Counted from the first letter of the stretch, positions 53,668-63,945 are shown. The stretch is 64,000 nt of DNA from CAVSLM01 sp963728895 (GCA_963728895.1 CAVSLM010000004.1:175899-239898); one strand, 5' to 3'. Numbers and translations: made by a program. Notes: generated by a model not told the origin, from the sequence alone.

Positions 53668-54750
53668 ATGAAACGACGCACGCTGATTCACGGTGTCGGT
53701 GCTGCGGCGCTCAGCGCCGGGACGTGGTCCGCCGCGACGCCGGCACGCGCCGCCGACGCGCGTCATTGGAAAATGGTGACGACGTGGCCGAAGAATTTTC
53801 CCGGCATGGGCACCGGCGCCAACTATCTCGCGCAGCTGATCGGCGACATGAGCGACGGGCGCATCAAGGTGCGGGTGTACGGTGCCAACGAGCTGGTGCC
53901 GCCGTTCGAGATCTTCGATGCGGTGTCGCGCGGCACAGCGGAGATGGGCCACGGTGCTTCGTATTACTGGAAGGGCAAGACCGAGGCGGCGCAGTTCTTC
54001 TCGGCCGTGCCGTTCGGTCTCACCGCGCAGGAAATGAATGGCTGGCTCTATCACGGTGGCGGCATGGCGCTGTGGCAGGAGGTCTATGCGCCGTTCGGAC
54101 TGGTGCCCACGGCCGCGGGCAACACCGGTGTGCAGATGGGCGGCTGGTTCAATCGCGAGATCCGCAGCCTCGACGACCTCAAGGGGCTCAAGATGCGCAT
54201 CCCCGGACTCGGCGGCGAAGTGCTGCAGCGCCTCGGCGGAACACCGGTGAACCTCCCAGGCGGCGAGCTGTTCACGGCGCTGGAGTCCGGCAACATCGAC
54301 GCGACAGAATGGGTCGGACCGTACAACGACCTGGCGTTCGGTTTCTACAAGATTGCCAGGTACTACTACTATCCCGGATGGCACGAGCCAGGCACCACCC
54401 TCGAATGCTTCATCAATGCCAAGGCCTACCGTGCGCTGCCCAGGGATCTGCAGAGCATCGTCACCAACGCCTGCAAGGTCGCCAATCTGGATATGCTCTC
54501 GGAGTACACGGCGCGCAACAACGATGCGCTGGAGACACTGGTGAAGAAGCACAAGGTGGTGCTGAAGCGCTTTCCCGACGCGGTCCTGGAGAAGCTGCGC
54601 GCGCTGTCCGACGAAGTCGTGGCCGAAGTGGCCGCGAAGGACGCGCTCACCGGCAAGGTGCATGCGTCCTTTCGTACATTCCGCGACCAGGTGACCGCAT
54701 GGCACCGCGTCTCGGAGCAGGCCTACCTCAACGCGCGCAGTCCCGTCTGA
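53668..54750 (+). CDS. dctP: TRAP transporter substrate-binding protein (DctP/TakP family)
   Basis: 360 residues. MKRRTLIHGVGAAALSAGTW is a twin-arginine-type signal, and the mature part opens KMVTTWPKNFPGMGTGANYL. MRIPGLGGEVLQRLGGTPV and TEWVGPYNDLAFGFYKIARYYYYPGW are characteristic of TakP-like proteins that bind alpha-keto acids or other monocarboxylates. It faces the membrane subunit genes head-on, with 13 bases between the stops, rather than sitting in one operon with them. Confidence 0.93.
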   Translation: MKRRTLIHGVGAAALSAGTWSAATPARAADARHWKMVTTWPKNFPGMGTGANYLAQLIGDMSDGRIKVRVYGANELVPPFEIFDAVSRGTAEMGHGASYYWKGKTEAAQFFSAVPFGLTAQEMNGWLYHGGGMALWQEVYAPFGLVPTAAGNTGVQMGGWFNREIRSLDDLKGLKMRIPGLGGEVLQRLGGTPVNLPGGELFTALESGNIDATEWVGPYNDLAFGFYKIARYYYYPGWHEPGTTLECFINAKAYRALPRDLQSIVTNACKVANLDMLSEYTARNNDALETLVKKHKVVLKRFPDAVLEKLRALSDEVVAEVAAKDALTGKVHASFRTFRDQVTAWHRVSEQAYLNARSPV

Positions 54751-54763
54751 GCGCCGGGCCCGG

Positions 54764-56152
54764 TCACGGTCCGTATACGACCTCCGGCAGCCAGGTCGCG
54801 AGCTTGGGCCAGTAGGCGATCACCGCCAGCATCATGAGCTGCAGGGCGACGAAGGGCGCCACCCCGCGGTAGATGTCCGCGGTCCGCACCTGCGGCGGCG
54901 CCACGCCGCGCAGGTAGAACAGGGCGAAGCCGAACGGCGGCGTGAGGAACGAAGTCTGCAGGTTGATGGCCATCATCACGCCCAGCCAGATGGGATCGAG
55001 TCCCATGGCGAGCAGCACCGGGCCGACGATGGGCACCACCACGAACGTGATCTCGATGAAGTCGAGCACGAACCCCAGCAGGAACATCACCGCCATGACC
55101 ACCAGCATGGCGCCGAAGGGGCCGCCGGGCAGCGTGGTCAGAAGCTCGCGCACGGTCTCGTCGCCGCCGTAGCCGCGAAACACCAGCGAGAACACCGAGG
55201 CACCGATGAAGATCAGAAACACCATGCTGGTGACCCGTGTGGTGCCGCGCATGATGGCAAGCAGCCGTTCGAGGTCGAGCTGGCGCTGCGACAGCGCGAG
55301 CAGCAGGGCACCGAGTGCGCCCACCGAGGCGGCCTCGGTCGGTGTCGCGAGACCGCCGATGATCGAGCCGAGCACCGCCACGATGAGCACCAGCGGTGGC
55401 AGCAGCGCGCGCAATGCGCGTCGCGCCAGCGCAGCGCCCGACAGCTCGCGCCGCTCCTGCAGCGGAATGGCCGGCATCGCCTGCGGGCGCAGCAGCGCCA
55501 CCGCGGTCAAATAGAGGATGTACACCGCCACCAGCAGCAGCCCGGGAATCAGCGCGCCCACGAACAGGTCTCCTACCGACACCGTGTCGGGCGAGAACTG
55601 CCCCATGTCGAGCTGCGCCTGCTGATAGGCCGAGGACAGCACGTCGCCCAGCAGCACCAGGATGATCGAAGGCGGGATGATCTGGCCCAGGGTCCCCGAG
55701 GCGCAGATGGTGCCGGTCGCAATGCGCGGATCGTAGCCCCGGCGCAGCATGGTCGGCAGCGACAGCAGTCCCATGGTCACCACGGTGGCACCCACGATCC
55801 CGGTGCTCGCCGCGAGCAGCATGCCGACCACGGTCACGGAAATCCCCAGGCCGCCGCGCAGCGGACCGAACAGCAGGGCCATGGTATCGAGCAGGTTCTC
55901 GGCGAGGCGTGAGCGCTCCAGCGTAATGCCCATGAACACGAACAGCGGCACGGCGATCAGCGTCTCGTTGGTCATGATGCCGTACAGGCGGTTGGGCAGC
56001 GCTTCGAGAAACGCCTGGTCGAACGTGCCAATGAGGCTGCCGACGAACGCGAAGGCGAGCGCAGTGCCGGCGAGGGTGAAGGCGACGGGATAGCCTGCGA
56101 GCAGCACCACGCACACCGCCACGAACATCAGCAGGGGGATCAGTTCCGCCAT
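54764..56152 (-). CDS. dctM: TRAP transporter large membrane subunit DctM
   Basis: 462 residues with about 12-14 membrane helices, the sodium-coupled translocation subunit. Signature stretches: LLAGYPVAFTLAGTALAF, ICASGTLGQIIPPSIILVLLGD, GLATPTEAASVGALGA and FGFALFYLRGVAPPQVRT. ATG 56152 (MAELIPLLMFVAVCV) is preferred. It starts four bases after the dctQ stop, so the two are an operon. Confidence 0.95.
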   Translation of the reverse strand: MAELIPLLMFVAVCVVLLAGYPVAFTLAGTALAFAFVGSLIGTFDQAFLEALPNRLYGIMTNETLIAVPLFVFMGITLERSRLAENLLDTMALLFGPLRGGLGISVTVVGMLLAASTGIVGATVVTMGLLSLPTMLRRGYDPRIATGTICASGTLGQIIPPSIILVLLGDVLSSAYQQAQLDMGQFSPDTVSVGDLFVGALIPGLLLVAVYILYLTAVALLRPQAMPAIPLQERRELSGAALARRALRALLPPLVLIVAVLGSIIGGLATPTEAASVGALGALLLALSQRQLDLERLLAIMRGTTRVTSMVFLIFIGASVFSLVFRGYGGDETVRELLTTLPGGPFGAMLVVMAVMFLLGFVLDFIEITFVVVPIVGPVLLAMGLDPIWLGVMMAINLQTSFLTPPFGFALFYLRGVAPPQVRTADIYRGVAPFVALQLMMLAVIAYWPKLATWLPEVVYGP

Positions 56153-56156
56153 GCGC

Positions 56157-56738
56157 TCAGCCACCGTCCGCGGCGCGCGCCTGCGCGGCGCGGAATGCAT
56201 GGTGCTCCGGCGTGTCCTCGGCATGTCCCAGCAGCACCAGGACGTTGCGCATAATGAGCGCGAGGCCCTGGAGCAGCAGCAGTGCGGCCATCACCAGGAT
56301 CACCGCCTTCAACAGATAGACACCCGGCAGGCCACCCGCCTCCATGGAGCCCTCGCGCAGTGACCAGGATGCGGCGACGTACTCCCAGCTGATCCAGAAG
56401 ATGAAGACACAGGTGGGAATCAGCAGCAGCAGTCCACCGAGCACGTCGATCAATGCCCTGGTGCGCGGGCCCAGGCGGGCGTAGTAGATGTCCACCCGTA
56501 CGTGACCGTCATGCTTCAGGGTGTAGGCGGCGCCGATCAGGAATATCAGGGCATGCAGAAAAACCGTGCTCTCCTGCATGGCGATCCAGCCCATGCTGAA
56601 GAGATAGCGCAGGGCCACGATCAGGGCCGTGACCAGCACCAGCAGGAGCGTCAGCCACGACACCGCGCGACCGCTCCATTCGCTGAGCAGCTCGATGGCC
56701 CCCGCAATCCGGCGCAGGCGCTCGGGCCAGCGTGTCAC
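56157..56738 (-). CDS. dctQ: TRAP transporter small membrane subunit DctQ
   Basis: 193 residues with four membrane helices (AVSWLTLLLVLVTALIVALRY, ESTVFLHALIFLIGAAYTL, LGGLLLLIPTCVFIFWISW, AVILVMAALLLLQGLALI) and the DctQ pattern GHVRVDIYYARLGPRTRALID. Start GTG 56738. It is the last gene I can place in the gammaproteobacterial backbone before the atypical right-hand block. Confidence 0.92.
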   Translation of the reverse strand: MTRWPERLRRIAGAIELLSEWSGRAVSWLTLLLVLVTALIVALRYLFSMGWIAMQESTVFLHALIFLIGAAYTLKHDGHVRVDIYYARLGPRTRALIDVLGGLLLLIPTCVFIFWISWEYVAASWSLREGSMEAGGLPGVYLLKAVILVMAALLLLQGLALIMRNVLVLLGHAEDTPEHHAFRAAQARAADGG

Positions 56739-56811
56739 GCCGGCGCCCGGCCGGTTGCGGGCGCACGCCGGATGCGGCGGTGGCGCAAAACGCTCCCGCC
56801 GATGATGCCTG

Positions 56812-56889
56812 GCAGAACTCTGATGTAGCTGATGGCTTAGGTGGCCGCCTCGCGCAGGTGCCGTAGACGGATCGGTCTTCAGGCTGCAT
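56812..56889 (-). pseudogene. HepT (HEPN) toxin remnant
   Basis: Starting at ATG 56889, which overlaps the mntA stop (ATGCAGCCTGA), the first codons read MQPEDR. After a one-base slip they continue IRLRHLREAAT-stop-AISYIR. This matches the opening of HepT RNases (PEDRIRLRHMLEAA-EAI-FA). An in-frame TAA and loss of the rest of the domain, including the RxxxxH motif, mean no toxin is made. The assignment relies on a short stretch plus the MNT neighbour. Confidence 0.45.
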
Positions 56890-57201
56890 AGAGCGGCCGG
56901 GCGGTGGTGGTGACCTCGTCGCGGAAGTAGGGGCTGAGGTCTTCAGGCGTGCGGAGTTCGACCGGCCGGCCGAGGGCTTCTTGAGCTCAAGCTCCATCTG
57001 AGCCAGGTGCAGCAGGCCCGGCGTGTGCTCGGGCCGGAACTCGACCAGGAGGTCGATGTCGCTGCCGGGGCCGAAGTCGTCACGCAGGGCGGATCCGTAG
57101 AGGGCAAGGCGGCGGATGCCGTGGGCGCTGGCGAACGCGGCGAGGAAGGCGTCGTCGAGGGACAGGCCCGGCCGGAGCTCCACACCGTCATGATGCCGCA
57201 C
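56879..57201 (-). pseudogene. MntA-like nucleotidyltransferase antitoxin, frameshifted
   Basis: The MNT fold motif YGSALRDDFGPGSDIDLLVEF (GS with DxD) is clear from the frame beginning at GTG 57201. Near 56980 the frame slips: MELEL then continues as EALGRPVELRTPEDLSPYFRDEV and ends TTTARPLYAA, the normal tail of MntA. One base indel separates them. MntA AMPylates and silences HepT in functional modules. Here the partner is destroyed. It may instead be a base-call error, but the toxin is broken too. Confidence 0.65.
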
Positions 57202-57390
57202 TCGGGAGACCGAGCTCCCGTCGGTCAGCGGCGGCGGACGCTGCCGTCGCGGCGCCTTATCCCGGAATCGACCGCGGGTGAGCTGAGGTGGCCGACCAAG
57301 GCCGAAGCCATTCCGGAGGACTTGCTGCACCTCAAGCCTCAGAGGGCATGGATGCCGTGTGCCGAGCCAGCAGCGTGAAAGGGTGTCAGC

Positions 57391-59747
57391 GTGGAGCCGA
57401 CTGGCCGAACGCCGGAGCTTGAGGCGGAGTTGGCCCGCCTGCGGGTGGAGAATGTGCGGTTGCTCCGGCTGCTGAAGATGACGCCGCAGCAGGCACGTCT
57501 ACCGGAGGCGACCCACGGGGTTTTTTCTCGAGCGGCCGGGTCCGGTCACGGCGTCGTCGCCTGCGGGGGACAAGGTCCGATTCTTCCGTTCGTTGTTCGC
57601 GGCCCGGCGGGATGTGTACGCGACTCGGTGGGAGAACGCACGCTTGGGCCGGTCGGGGTGGGCGCCGGCGGTCGTTGGCGGCTGGCGGAAGGGTTCGAAC
57701 CGGCCCTATCTGGCCTTGACCGATGACGTTGTTGCAGCGCATCTCACGGGCGAGGTGCACGTCGGGCTCTATCCGCTTCTCAAGGGGGACATGTGCTGTT
57801 GGCTGGCTGCGGACTTCGACGGCCCGGCGGCCATGCTCGATGCGCTGTCGTATCTGAAGGCGGCTCGGGCGATCAGCGTGCCGGCGGCGTTGGAGGTGTC
57901 GCGGTCGGGGATCGGGGCGCATGGTGATATTCTTCAGCGGTGCGGTGCCAGCGGCGACGGCGCGGACGCTGGGGTCGGGCTGCTGCGGGAGGCCATTGCG
58001 TTGCGCGGCCGTATGGATCTGTCCAGCTACGACCGGTTGTTCCCCTCCCAGGACGCGCTCCCCGCGTCGGGCAGCATCGGCAATTTGATCGCCGCGCCGC
58101 TGCAGGGGCGCTCGCGGGAGGAGGGCGCGACCGTCTTCCTCGGCGGACACCTTGGAGCCGCACGAGAACCAGTGGGCGTACCTGTCCGGCTTGCACCGGC
58201 TGTCGCCGCGGGATCGACCGTCTGGCAGCGCGGGTCGGCCCGGTGCGGGTGGGTGCGGCGGTGGACCGGCTGGCTCCGGCGACCGCGTCGCGACCCGGCC
58301 ACAACCCGCGCCGCTGGTGCGCGCGACGCTGGGTGCGGGCGTCAGCGTCGACATGGCCGACCTCACTCCGGCGGCGTTGGCCACGCTGAAGCATGCCGCG
58401 TCGATGCCGAATCCTGCGTTCTACGACCGGCAGCGGCGCCGGTTCTCCACCTGGGGAGTCCCGCGGTTCCTGCACAGCTATGACGAGACCCTCGACGGCA
58501 AGTTGGTGCTGCCCCGAGGTTTGGCCGACGTCGTGGCCGCCGTCGTCGAGGAAGCCGGCAGCAAGCTCGAGTCCGCCGACGAGCGGATGAGTGGGGAGTC
58601 ACAGCAGTTCGGGTTCACCGCGAGGCTGCGATGACCAGGCTTCGGCGCTCGCGGATCTCGCGGATCACGAGCTGGGGGTCCTGGTCGCACCACCCGGCGC
58701 GGGCAAGACGGTGATCGCTTGCGCAGTGATCGCTCGTCATGCGACCTCGACGCTTGTTCTGGTCGATCGCAAGACGTTGGCCGATCAGTGGCGGGCGCGC
58801 CTGCAGGAGCATCTCGCGGTGACCGCGGGCCAGCTCGGCGGTGGTCGCGCGAAGATGCGCGGCACGGTGGACGTGGCGATGCTCCAGAGCCTGGCCCGGC
58901 GCGACGACCTGGCCGAGCTGACCGCCAGGTACGGGCTGGTGGTGGTCGACGAGGTCATCACATCCCAGCCGCGGCGTTCGAGAACGCGGTGCGGCAGATC
59001 GGGGCGAAGCGGTGGTTGGGCCTGACCGCGACTCCCTACCGGCGCGACCAGCTGGACGACATGATCGCGCTGCAGCTCGGACCGGTCCGGCACACGATGT
59101 CGACCCCCGCTCCCGGCACCCTGGCCGCCGCGGCGGCCGGGGGATCGCCGGAACGATCGCTCACCGTCCATCTGACCGCGTTCGTCTACGGCGGACGCCG
59201 ATCCCTCGGCACCCGGTGGGATCGCGGCGATCTACCGCGACCTTGTCGCGGACGAGTGCCGCAACCAGCAGCTGATTGCCGACGTCGCAGCGGCACTCGA
59301 TCGGGGTCGCCACTGCATGCTCCTGACCCAATGGACCACGCACGTCGACGTGCTCGCCGAGAAGCTGCGCGCAGCCGGCCGCGACCCGGTGGTGCTCCGC
59401 GGTGGCATGGGTGCCCGCAAGCGGGTTGGCGCACTTGACCAGTTGAGGCCCGAGGACGGGCCGCTCCTGGTCGTCGCCACCGGTCCCTATGTGGGGGAGG
59501 GATTCGATTGCGCGGCGCTCGACACGGTGTTCCTCGCCGCGCCGATCGCCTTCAAGGGCCGTCTGGTCCAGTATGTCGGGCGGATCCTGCGGCCCTACCC
59601 CGGCAAGGAAGTCGTCGGGTCCACGACTACCACGACATCAACACCGGTGTGCTGGCGTCGTCCCTGACGAAACGCGCTCCCGGGTACACCAGCCTCGGCT
59701 TCCCCGATCCACGAAGGCTGCAGCACCTACCGCCGGATCGCGCCTGA
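57391..59747 (+). pseudogene. AEP primase domain - SF2 helicase fusion, multiply frameshifted
   Basis: Reassembled across frames it reads as one protein of about 780 residues. The N-terminus MEPTGRTPELEAELARL is a coiled coil. An archaeo-eukaryotic primase-type palm domain follows, with LAADFDG (metal-binding DxD) and a broken GAH-IFF motif. The SF2 helicase has Walker A PPGAGKTVIA, TATPYRRD and QYVGRILRPYPG. Frame changes occur near 57520, 57925, 57970, 58140, 58190, 58290, 58630, 58950, 59195 and 59625. The DECH box itself is hit (DEVITS). Few frame-independent stops occur, so sequencing error or very recent decay is likely. Related to helicases of defence-type conflict systems, common in actinobacteria. 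Confidence 0.75.
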
Positions 59748-59836
59748 AGCGCCAGGAGTCTGTCGCCAGCCGGTGCGGAAGCCTGGCCGCCATGGGCCCG
59801 CTGCACGGGAGCAGGCAGTTCGCCGCTCGGCGGCGC

Positions 59837-62800
59837 TCAGGCGAGCAGGGCCTTGATGTCGTCGGCGTTCAGCGTTGAGCCGAACACCGCGCCGTCGTCC
59901 ATCACTCCGGTGAACAGTTCGGCCTTCCGTTTTGCCAGGGCGAGCACTTTTTCCTCGATGGTGTCCTTCGCGATGAGGCGGTACACCATGACGTTGCGGG
60001 TCTGCCCGATGCGGTGCGTGCGGTCCACCGCCTGCGCTTCCGTCGCGGGTCGACCACGGGTCGAGCAGGAAGCATAGTCCCCTCGCTGAGGTTGAGCCCG
60101 AAGCCGCCCGCCTTGAGGCTGATCAGGAACACCGGCGCCGGCCCCTCCTTGAACCGTTTGATGACTGACGGCCGGTTGCGTGTCGTGCCATCCAGGTAGG
60201 CGTACTCGACGCCGGCTGAGTCGAGGCGCTCCCGGACATGGGCGAGGAAACCGGTGAACTGGCTGAAGACCAGGGCCCGGTGGCCGCCGTCGATGACGTC
60301 GCGAAGCTGGCCCACCAGCGCGTCGATCTTGCTGGCGCCCAGGTGCGCGTGCTCCGGCTCGACAAGCGCGGGATGCAGGCTGAGCTGGCGCAACAGGGTG
60401 AGCGACCTCAGGATCGTGAATCGGTCGCGATCCACGTCGTCGACGAGCCCGAGAACCTTCTGCCACTCGCGCTGCAGGTGCCGCTGGTAGATGCGACGGT
60501 GGCGTAAGCCGAGCTCTACTTCGAGGACCTGCTCCTGCTTCGCCGGCAGGTCGGCCGCCACCTGTTCCTTGGTCCGGCGCTTGACTAGCGGCTTGATCCG
60601 CCGCCGCAGCCGGGCCAGCAGCTCGGGATCGGTCTGCTTCTCGATGGGGCGGGCGTAGTGCTCGCGGAACCGGGTGGGGCTCGGGAACAGGCCCGGCGCC
60701 GTGATCGACAGCAGCGACCACAGCTCCATGAGGTTGTTCTCCATGGGGGTACCGGTGATCGCCAGCTTGAACGGCGCCGACAACTGGCGTGCGCACTGGT
60801 AGATCCGGGACTGGTGATTCTTGACGAACTGCGCCTCGTCGAGGAGCACCCCGACCACCTGGTCGACGCGTAGGCGTCGGCGTCGAGCCGGAACAGGGTG
60901 TAGGAGGTGACGACGACGTCATCCCCCTCATGACCTCGTCGAGGTTCTGGCCGCGTCGCCGCAGGGTGTCGGTGATCGTCACCACCGCGAGATCGGGCGC
61001 GAATCGCGTCGCCTCGGCCGCCCAGTTCGCCACGACGCTGGTCGGAGCGACGATGACGCGCTGGTAGGGCCGCAGCTGTGCGGACAGGGTCGCGGGTGGC
61101 TCGATATCGGTGAGCTGATCGAGCGACAGCAGGCCGGCGACCTGCTGCTGCCCGCCCGTGCGTGGCGCTCGACGACGCCCAGTGCAGCCAGCTCCTCCCA
61201 CAAGCCCGCCTGGAACCGGCTGATGCGCAGCGGGCCGCCGGTCCTGTCCTGCAGGGCCCGCGCCTCCTCGATGAGCGTGCGCAACGCCTGCAGCTCGGGC
61301 TTCTGAGCGAGAAGTACGCCCCGTCCGACAGCAGCAGGTGCGACTCGCCCGAGGCCAGCGCCAGGAACACCTCCGCGAAGGGGACTTCGCGTCCCTCGAC
61401 GGTCACGCTGACGCCGAGGTCGAACCAGTCCGTCCCGCCTGCCACAGTGCTGGTCGACACGGCGATCTGCAGCGAGTCGCCCGCCTCCCGGTACGCGGCA
61501 ACGTCCCCGCTGACCTCGACGACGACATCGGGCGCGCCGGCCAGCAGCGGCAGCACCTCGGTGGAGAACCGCATGGTGTCCAGGCCGGTCAGCCGTGCGT
61601 CGGCGTCAGCTCTGGTTCCAGGCCGCCCCGGCGCAACCCCAACTGCTCGAGCGGGACGTCGAGCGCGCCCAGCACCGCTCGTTCCGCGACCGGGTCCCGG
61701 ATGTCGTCGTCGACGCCGGATGCCAGCGGGAGCCGCTTCTTCGCATCGCCGACTTCGTAGGCCCACTCCCAGCTCAGCGCCAGATCGTGATCGTCGCCGT
61801 AGGTCGCCCGCAAGACCAGGGTGGGTCCCGAGACGGCGGGCGGGGTGAAGGACCCGTCGGACGACGTGACCGCAGCGAGTCGGCGCAGTCGCGGGTAGAA
61901 CTCGTCGCGGAACCGGGCCTGTTGCCCTGCCGGTACCGGCAGGCGCTGGTCCTCCAGGACCATCCGCTGGAGGGACGGCGCTGCCGGGGTGGCGAGCCTC
62001 GCGAGCCGGAGGTTCCAGTCGCCAGGGTCGTTCTTCCGAACTTGCGTGCGGGACACGAGCACGGCGCCGTGGCCTTGGGCCCCGATGAACAGGACCGGGA
62101 TCGCGTCACCACGATCCTCGCCGGAGCAGCCGTCGATCTGCAGCACCGGCGCAATGGCCAGCGAGCCGGGATCTGCTCCCGCGCTGATGTCCAGGCACAG
62201 CTTTGCCTGGACATACCGTTCGACTGGCCCGAGCCGTTTGCGGGCGTGCACGAGCTGCAGGCCGATCTCGGCGGCCTCGTCCAGCAACGGCCACAACCGC
62301 CGGCTCTCGAACGCGGCGAGGTCGATCGCCTTGTCGTCGCGGCCGCTGTAGTAGCGCTGCGCTCCGGAGCGCGAGTTGTGCAGCGCATACAGCTCCTGCA
62401 GTAGACGCAGGTGCGAGGCGCGGCAGCCGCTGAAGTCGTCGGAGTCCCGAGCCTGCCCCAGCTCAACTGGCCGCCCACCCACCCGGTTCGACCCGGCCGC
62501 ACCAGCCGGGCCAGCAGCTTCGGCTTCGCCGACACCCTCGCGCGCGGCGCCGCATGAGCAGGCGGCATGGCGAGGGAGACTCAAGGGCCAGCGGAACGCG
62601 CTCGCGATTGCGGCGAGTCCGGCCGGGTCGGCGCAAGCAGCGCGCCCAGGCTCCGCTCCCACGACGCCGCCGGCTGCGCGCGCCCCGCCGCCGCAGTGGG
62701 AGCGGCCGTGCCCGTCGCGGTGACTGCTGCGGCGACGACGTGCTTGCAGTCGATCCCGACCGGGCACGTGCACTCGCCGAACGCGAAAGCCAGTCCTGCT

Positions 62801-63012
62801 TCGCCCCGTGAAGCCTTGAAGTACACGCTCGTCTCGTAGGCGTCGCGGCTGCTGCCCCGCACCACCGCGTACAGCTCGGAGCCGACGCCATCCCACTCCA
62901 TGTGGAGAACCGCGCGCTGCCGCGCGTAGGCAACACCCCGGCCGTACGTCTGCGCACCGACCGCCGGCCGGAGGCTGGCCGGATCGATGCCATCGATGGT
63001 CACGAGCTGCAT
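59837..63012 (-). pseudogene. SWIM zinc-finger SNF2 helicase, frameshifted, Walker A segment deleted
   Basis: Starting at ATG 63012 (MQLVTIDGIDPASLRPAVGA) the protein has a SWIM finger (CTCPVGIDCKHVVAAA), a long middle region and an SNF2 helicase domain. LRPYQR runs directly into VIVAPTSVVANW, so the stretch that holds motif I (GLGKT) is missing in frame, about 50 codons. VLLDEAQFVKNH (II), ITGTPMENNL (III), LVFSQFTGFLAHVRERL (IV) and VDRTHRIGQT (VI) remain. At least six frame changes occur. Without Walker A it cannot hydrolyse ATP. Convergent with the AEP-helicase, 89 bases apart. Confidence 0.72.
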
Positions 63013-63351
63013 GCGGCGACTCCTCGGACGGGTGATTCCGCTGCGGGCACCGTAACCACCGGCACCGACAAGACCGCGGCGGCGCGCCCCGCCCCGCCCC
63101 GCGTCCGTCAGGCCCTGCTTCAGCGGCTTCCGGACTCGGATGCGACAAACGCCCAGGTAACGGGCCTGCCCGGAGGATTCGACTACATGACGCCCGGTTT
63201 GCATCCCCCCCCTAACGCCCCCCCCCCCCCCGACGTGCGGTTTGTCCGGCGCTGTAACGGGTGTGGGTGGCTCTACGGGCCGGAAGTGGCACCAGTTCGC
63301 TCCACGAATGGCTCCACGGCATGGGTACGGCCGCGAGCTCTCGGGTCAGAA
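63013..63351. other. Noncoding gap with long C tracts
   Basis: About 340 bases before the SWIM gene and after the VapC stop. No gene recognised. C8 (63205-63212), TAACG, then C14 (63218-63231) form an extreme homopolymer pair. The rest holds nothing I can support. Confidence 0.6.
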
Positions 63352-63753
63352 TCAGGCGCCGATCAGCGTCAGACCCTCCTGCTCGGCGAAGTCCTTGAAG
63401 TCCTTGACGTTCAGGGTCGCGAGGGGCAGGTCGTAGGCCAGGCAACAGGCCGCGATCCAGGTGTCGTTCTGCGGGCGGGGCCGGCCGCGGCGGGTGGCGT
63501 GCGCGGAGATCTCGCCCCAGAGCCGGGCGACGTCGTCGGTGTAGGGGAGCGTCGGGCGAGTGGCGAGCCAGGCGTCGAGCTCGGCGCGGCGGCTCGGGCC
63601 CCATTGGCGCAGCGTCGCCCAGCGGGTCAGGTCGCCGAGGGTGATGAACGTGATGCCGATCTGGGTGCCGGCGAGTTCACGCAGGAGCGCTGGCGGGAGT
63701 CGTGGCTTGATGCTCAGCGAGGCGACGTCGGTGTCGAGGATGACCCGGCGCAT
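63352..63753 (-). CDS. vapC: VapC-family PIN-domain ribonuclease toxin
   Basis: 133 residues with the PIN fold: VILDTDVASLSIK (first acidic residue), ITLGDLTRWATL (the usual Glu is Asp here), NDTWIAACCLAYDLPLATLNVKDF (last acidic residues). VapC toxins cut tRNA or rRNA and are neutralised by VapB. It begins three bases after the VapB stop. Its style is that of actinobacterial VapC. Intact. Confidence 0.85.
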   Translation of the reverse strand: MRRVILDTDVASLSIKPRLPPALLRELAGTQIGITFITLGDLTRWATLRQWGPSRRAELDAWLATRPTLPYTDDVARLWGEISAHATRRGRPRPQNDTWIAACCLAYDLPLATLNVKDFKDFAEQEGLTLIGA

Positions 63754-63756
63754 TTC

Positions 63757-63945
63757 TCAGGCGACGTCCGAGCGGCGCATGGCGTAGAGGTCGGCGAGGA
63801 ACTGCTCCACTTCGCCGTCATCGAATATTCCGCTGCGTGCGAGGTCTTCGGCCTTCTGTATCGGCTCGCTCGCATCGAACACGTCGTCCACTGTCGGGGT
63901 TGTCGCCGCCCGACGTTGCGGTCGCGGTGAGTCATTCGTGGTCAT
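63757..63945 (-). CDS. vapB: VapB-like antitoxin
   Basis: 62 residues, no obvious DNA-binding fold at the N-terminus, then an acidic helical C-terminus (EDLARSGIFDDGEVEQFLADLYAMRRSDVA) suited to wrap VapC. AGGAGG seven bases before ATG 63945 is a strong ribosome site. Position directly before vapC supports the antitoxin role. The assignment is by context more than by sequence. Confidence 0.72.
   Translation of the reverse strand: MTTNDSPRPQRRAATTPTVDDVFDASEPIQKAEDLARSGIFDDGEVEQFLADLYAMRRSDVA

Noticed and set aside
57690..57710. tRNA T-loop-like GGTTCGAA
   Set aside because: It lies inside the primase-helicase frame (KGSNRPYL) and no cloverleaf can be drawn around it. No tRNA or rRNA gene was found anywhere in the window.
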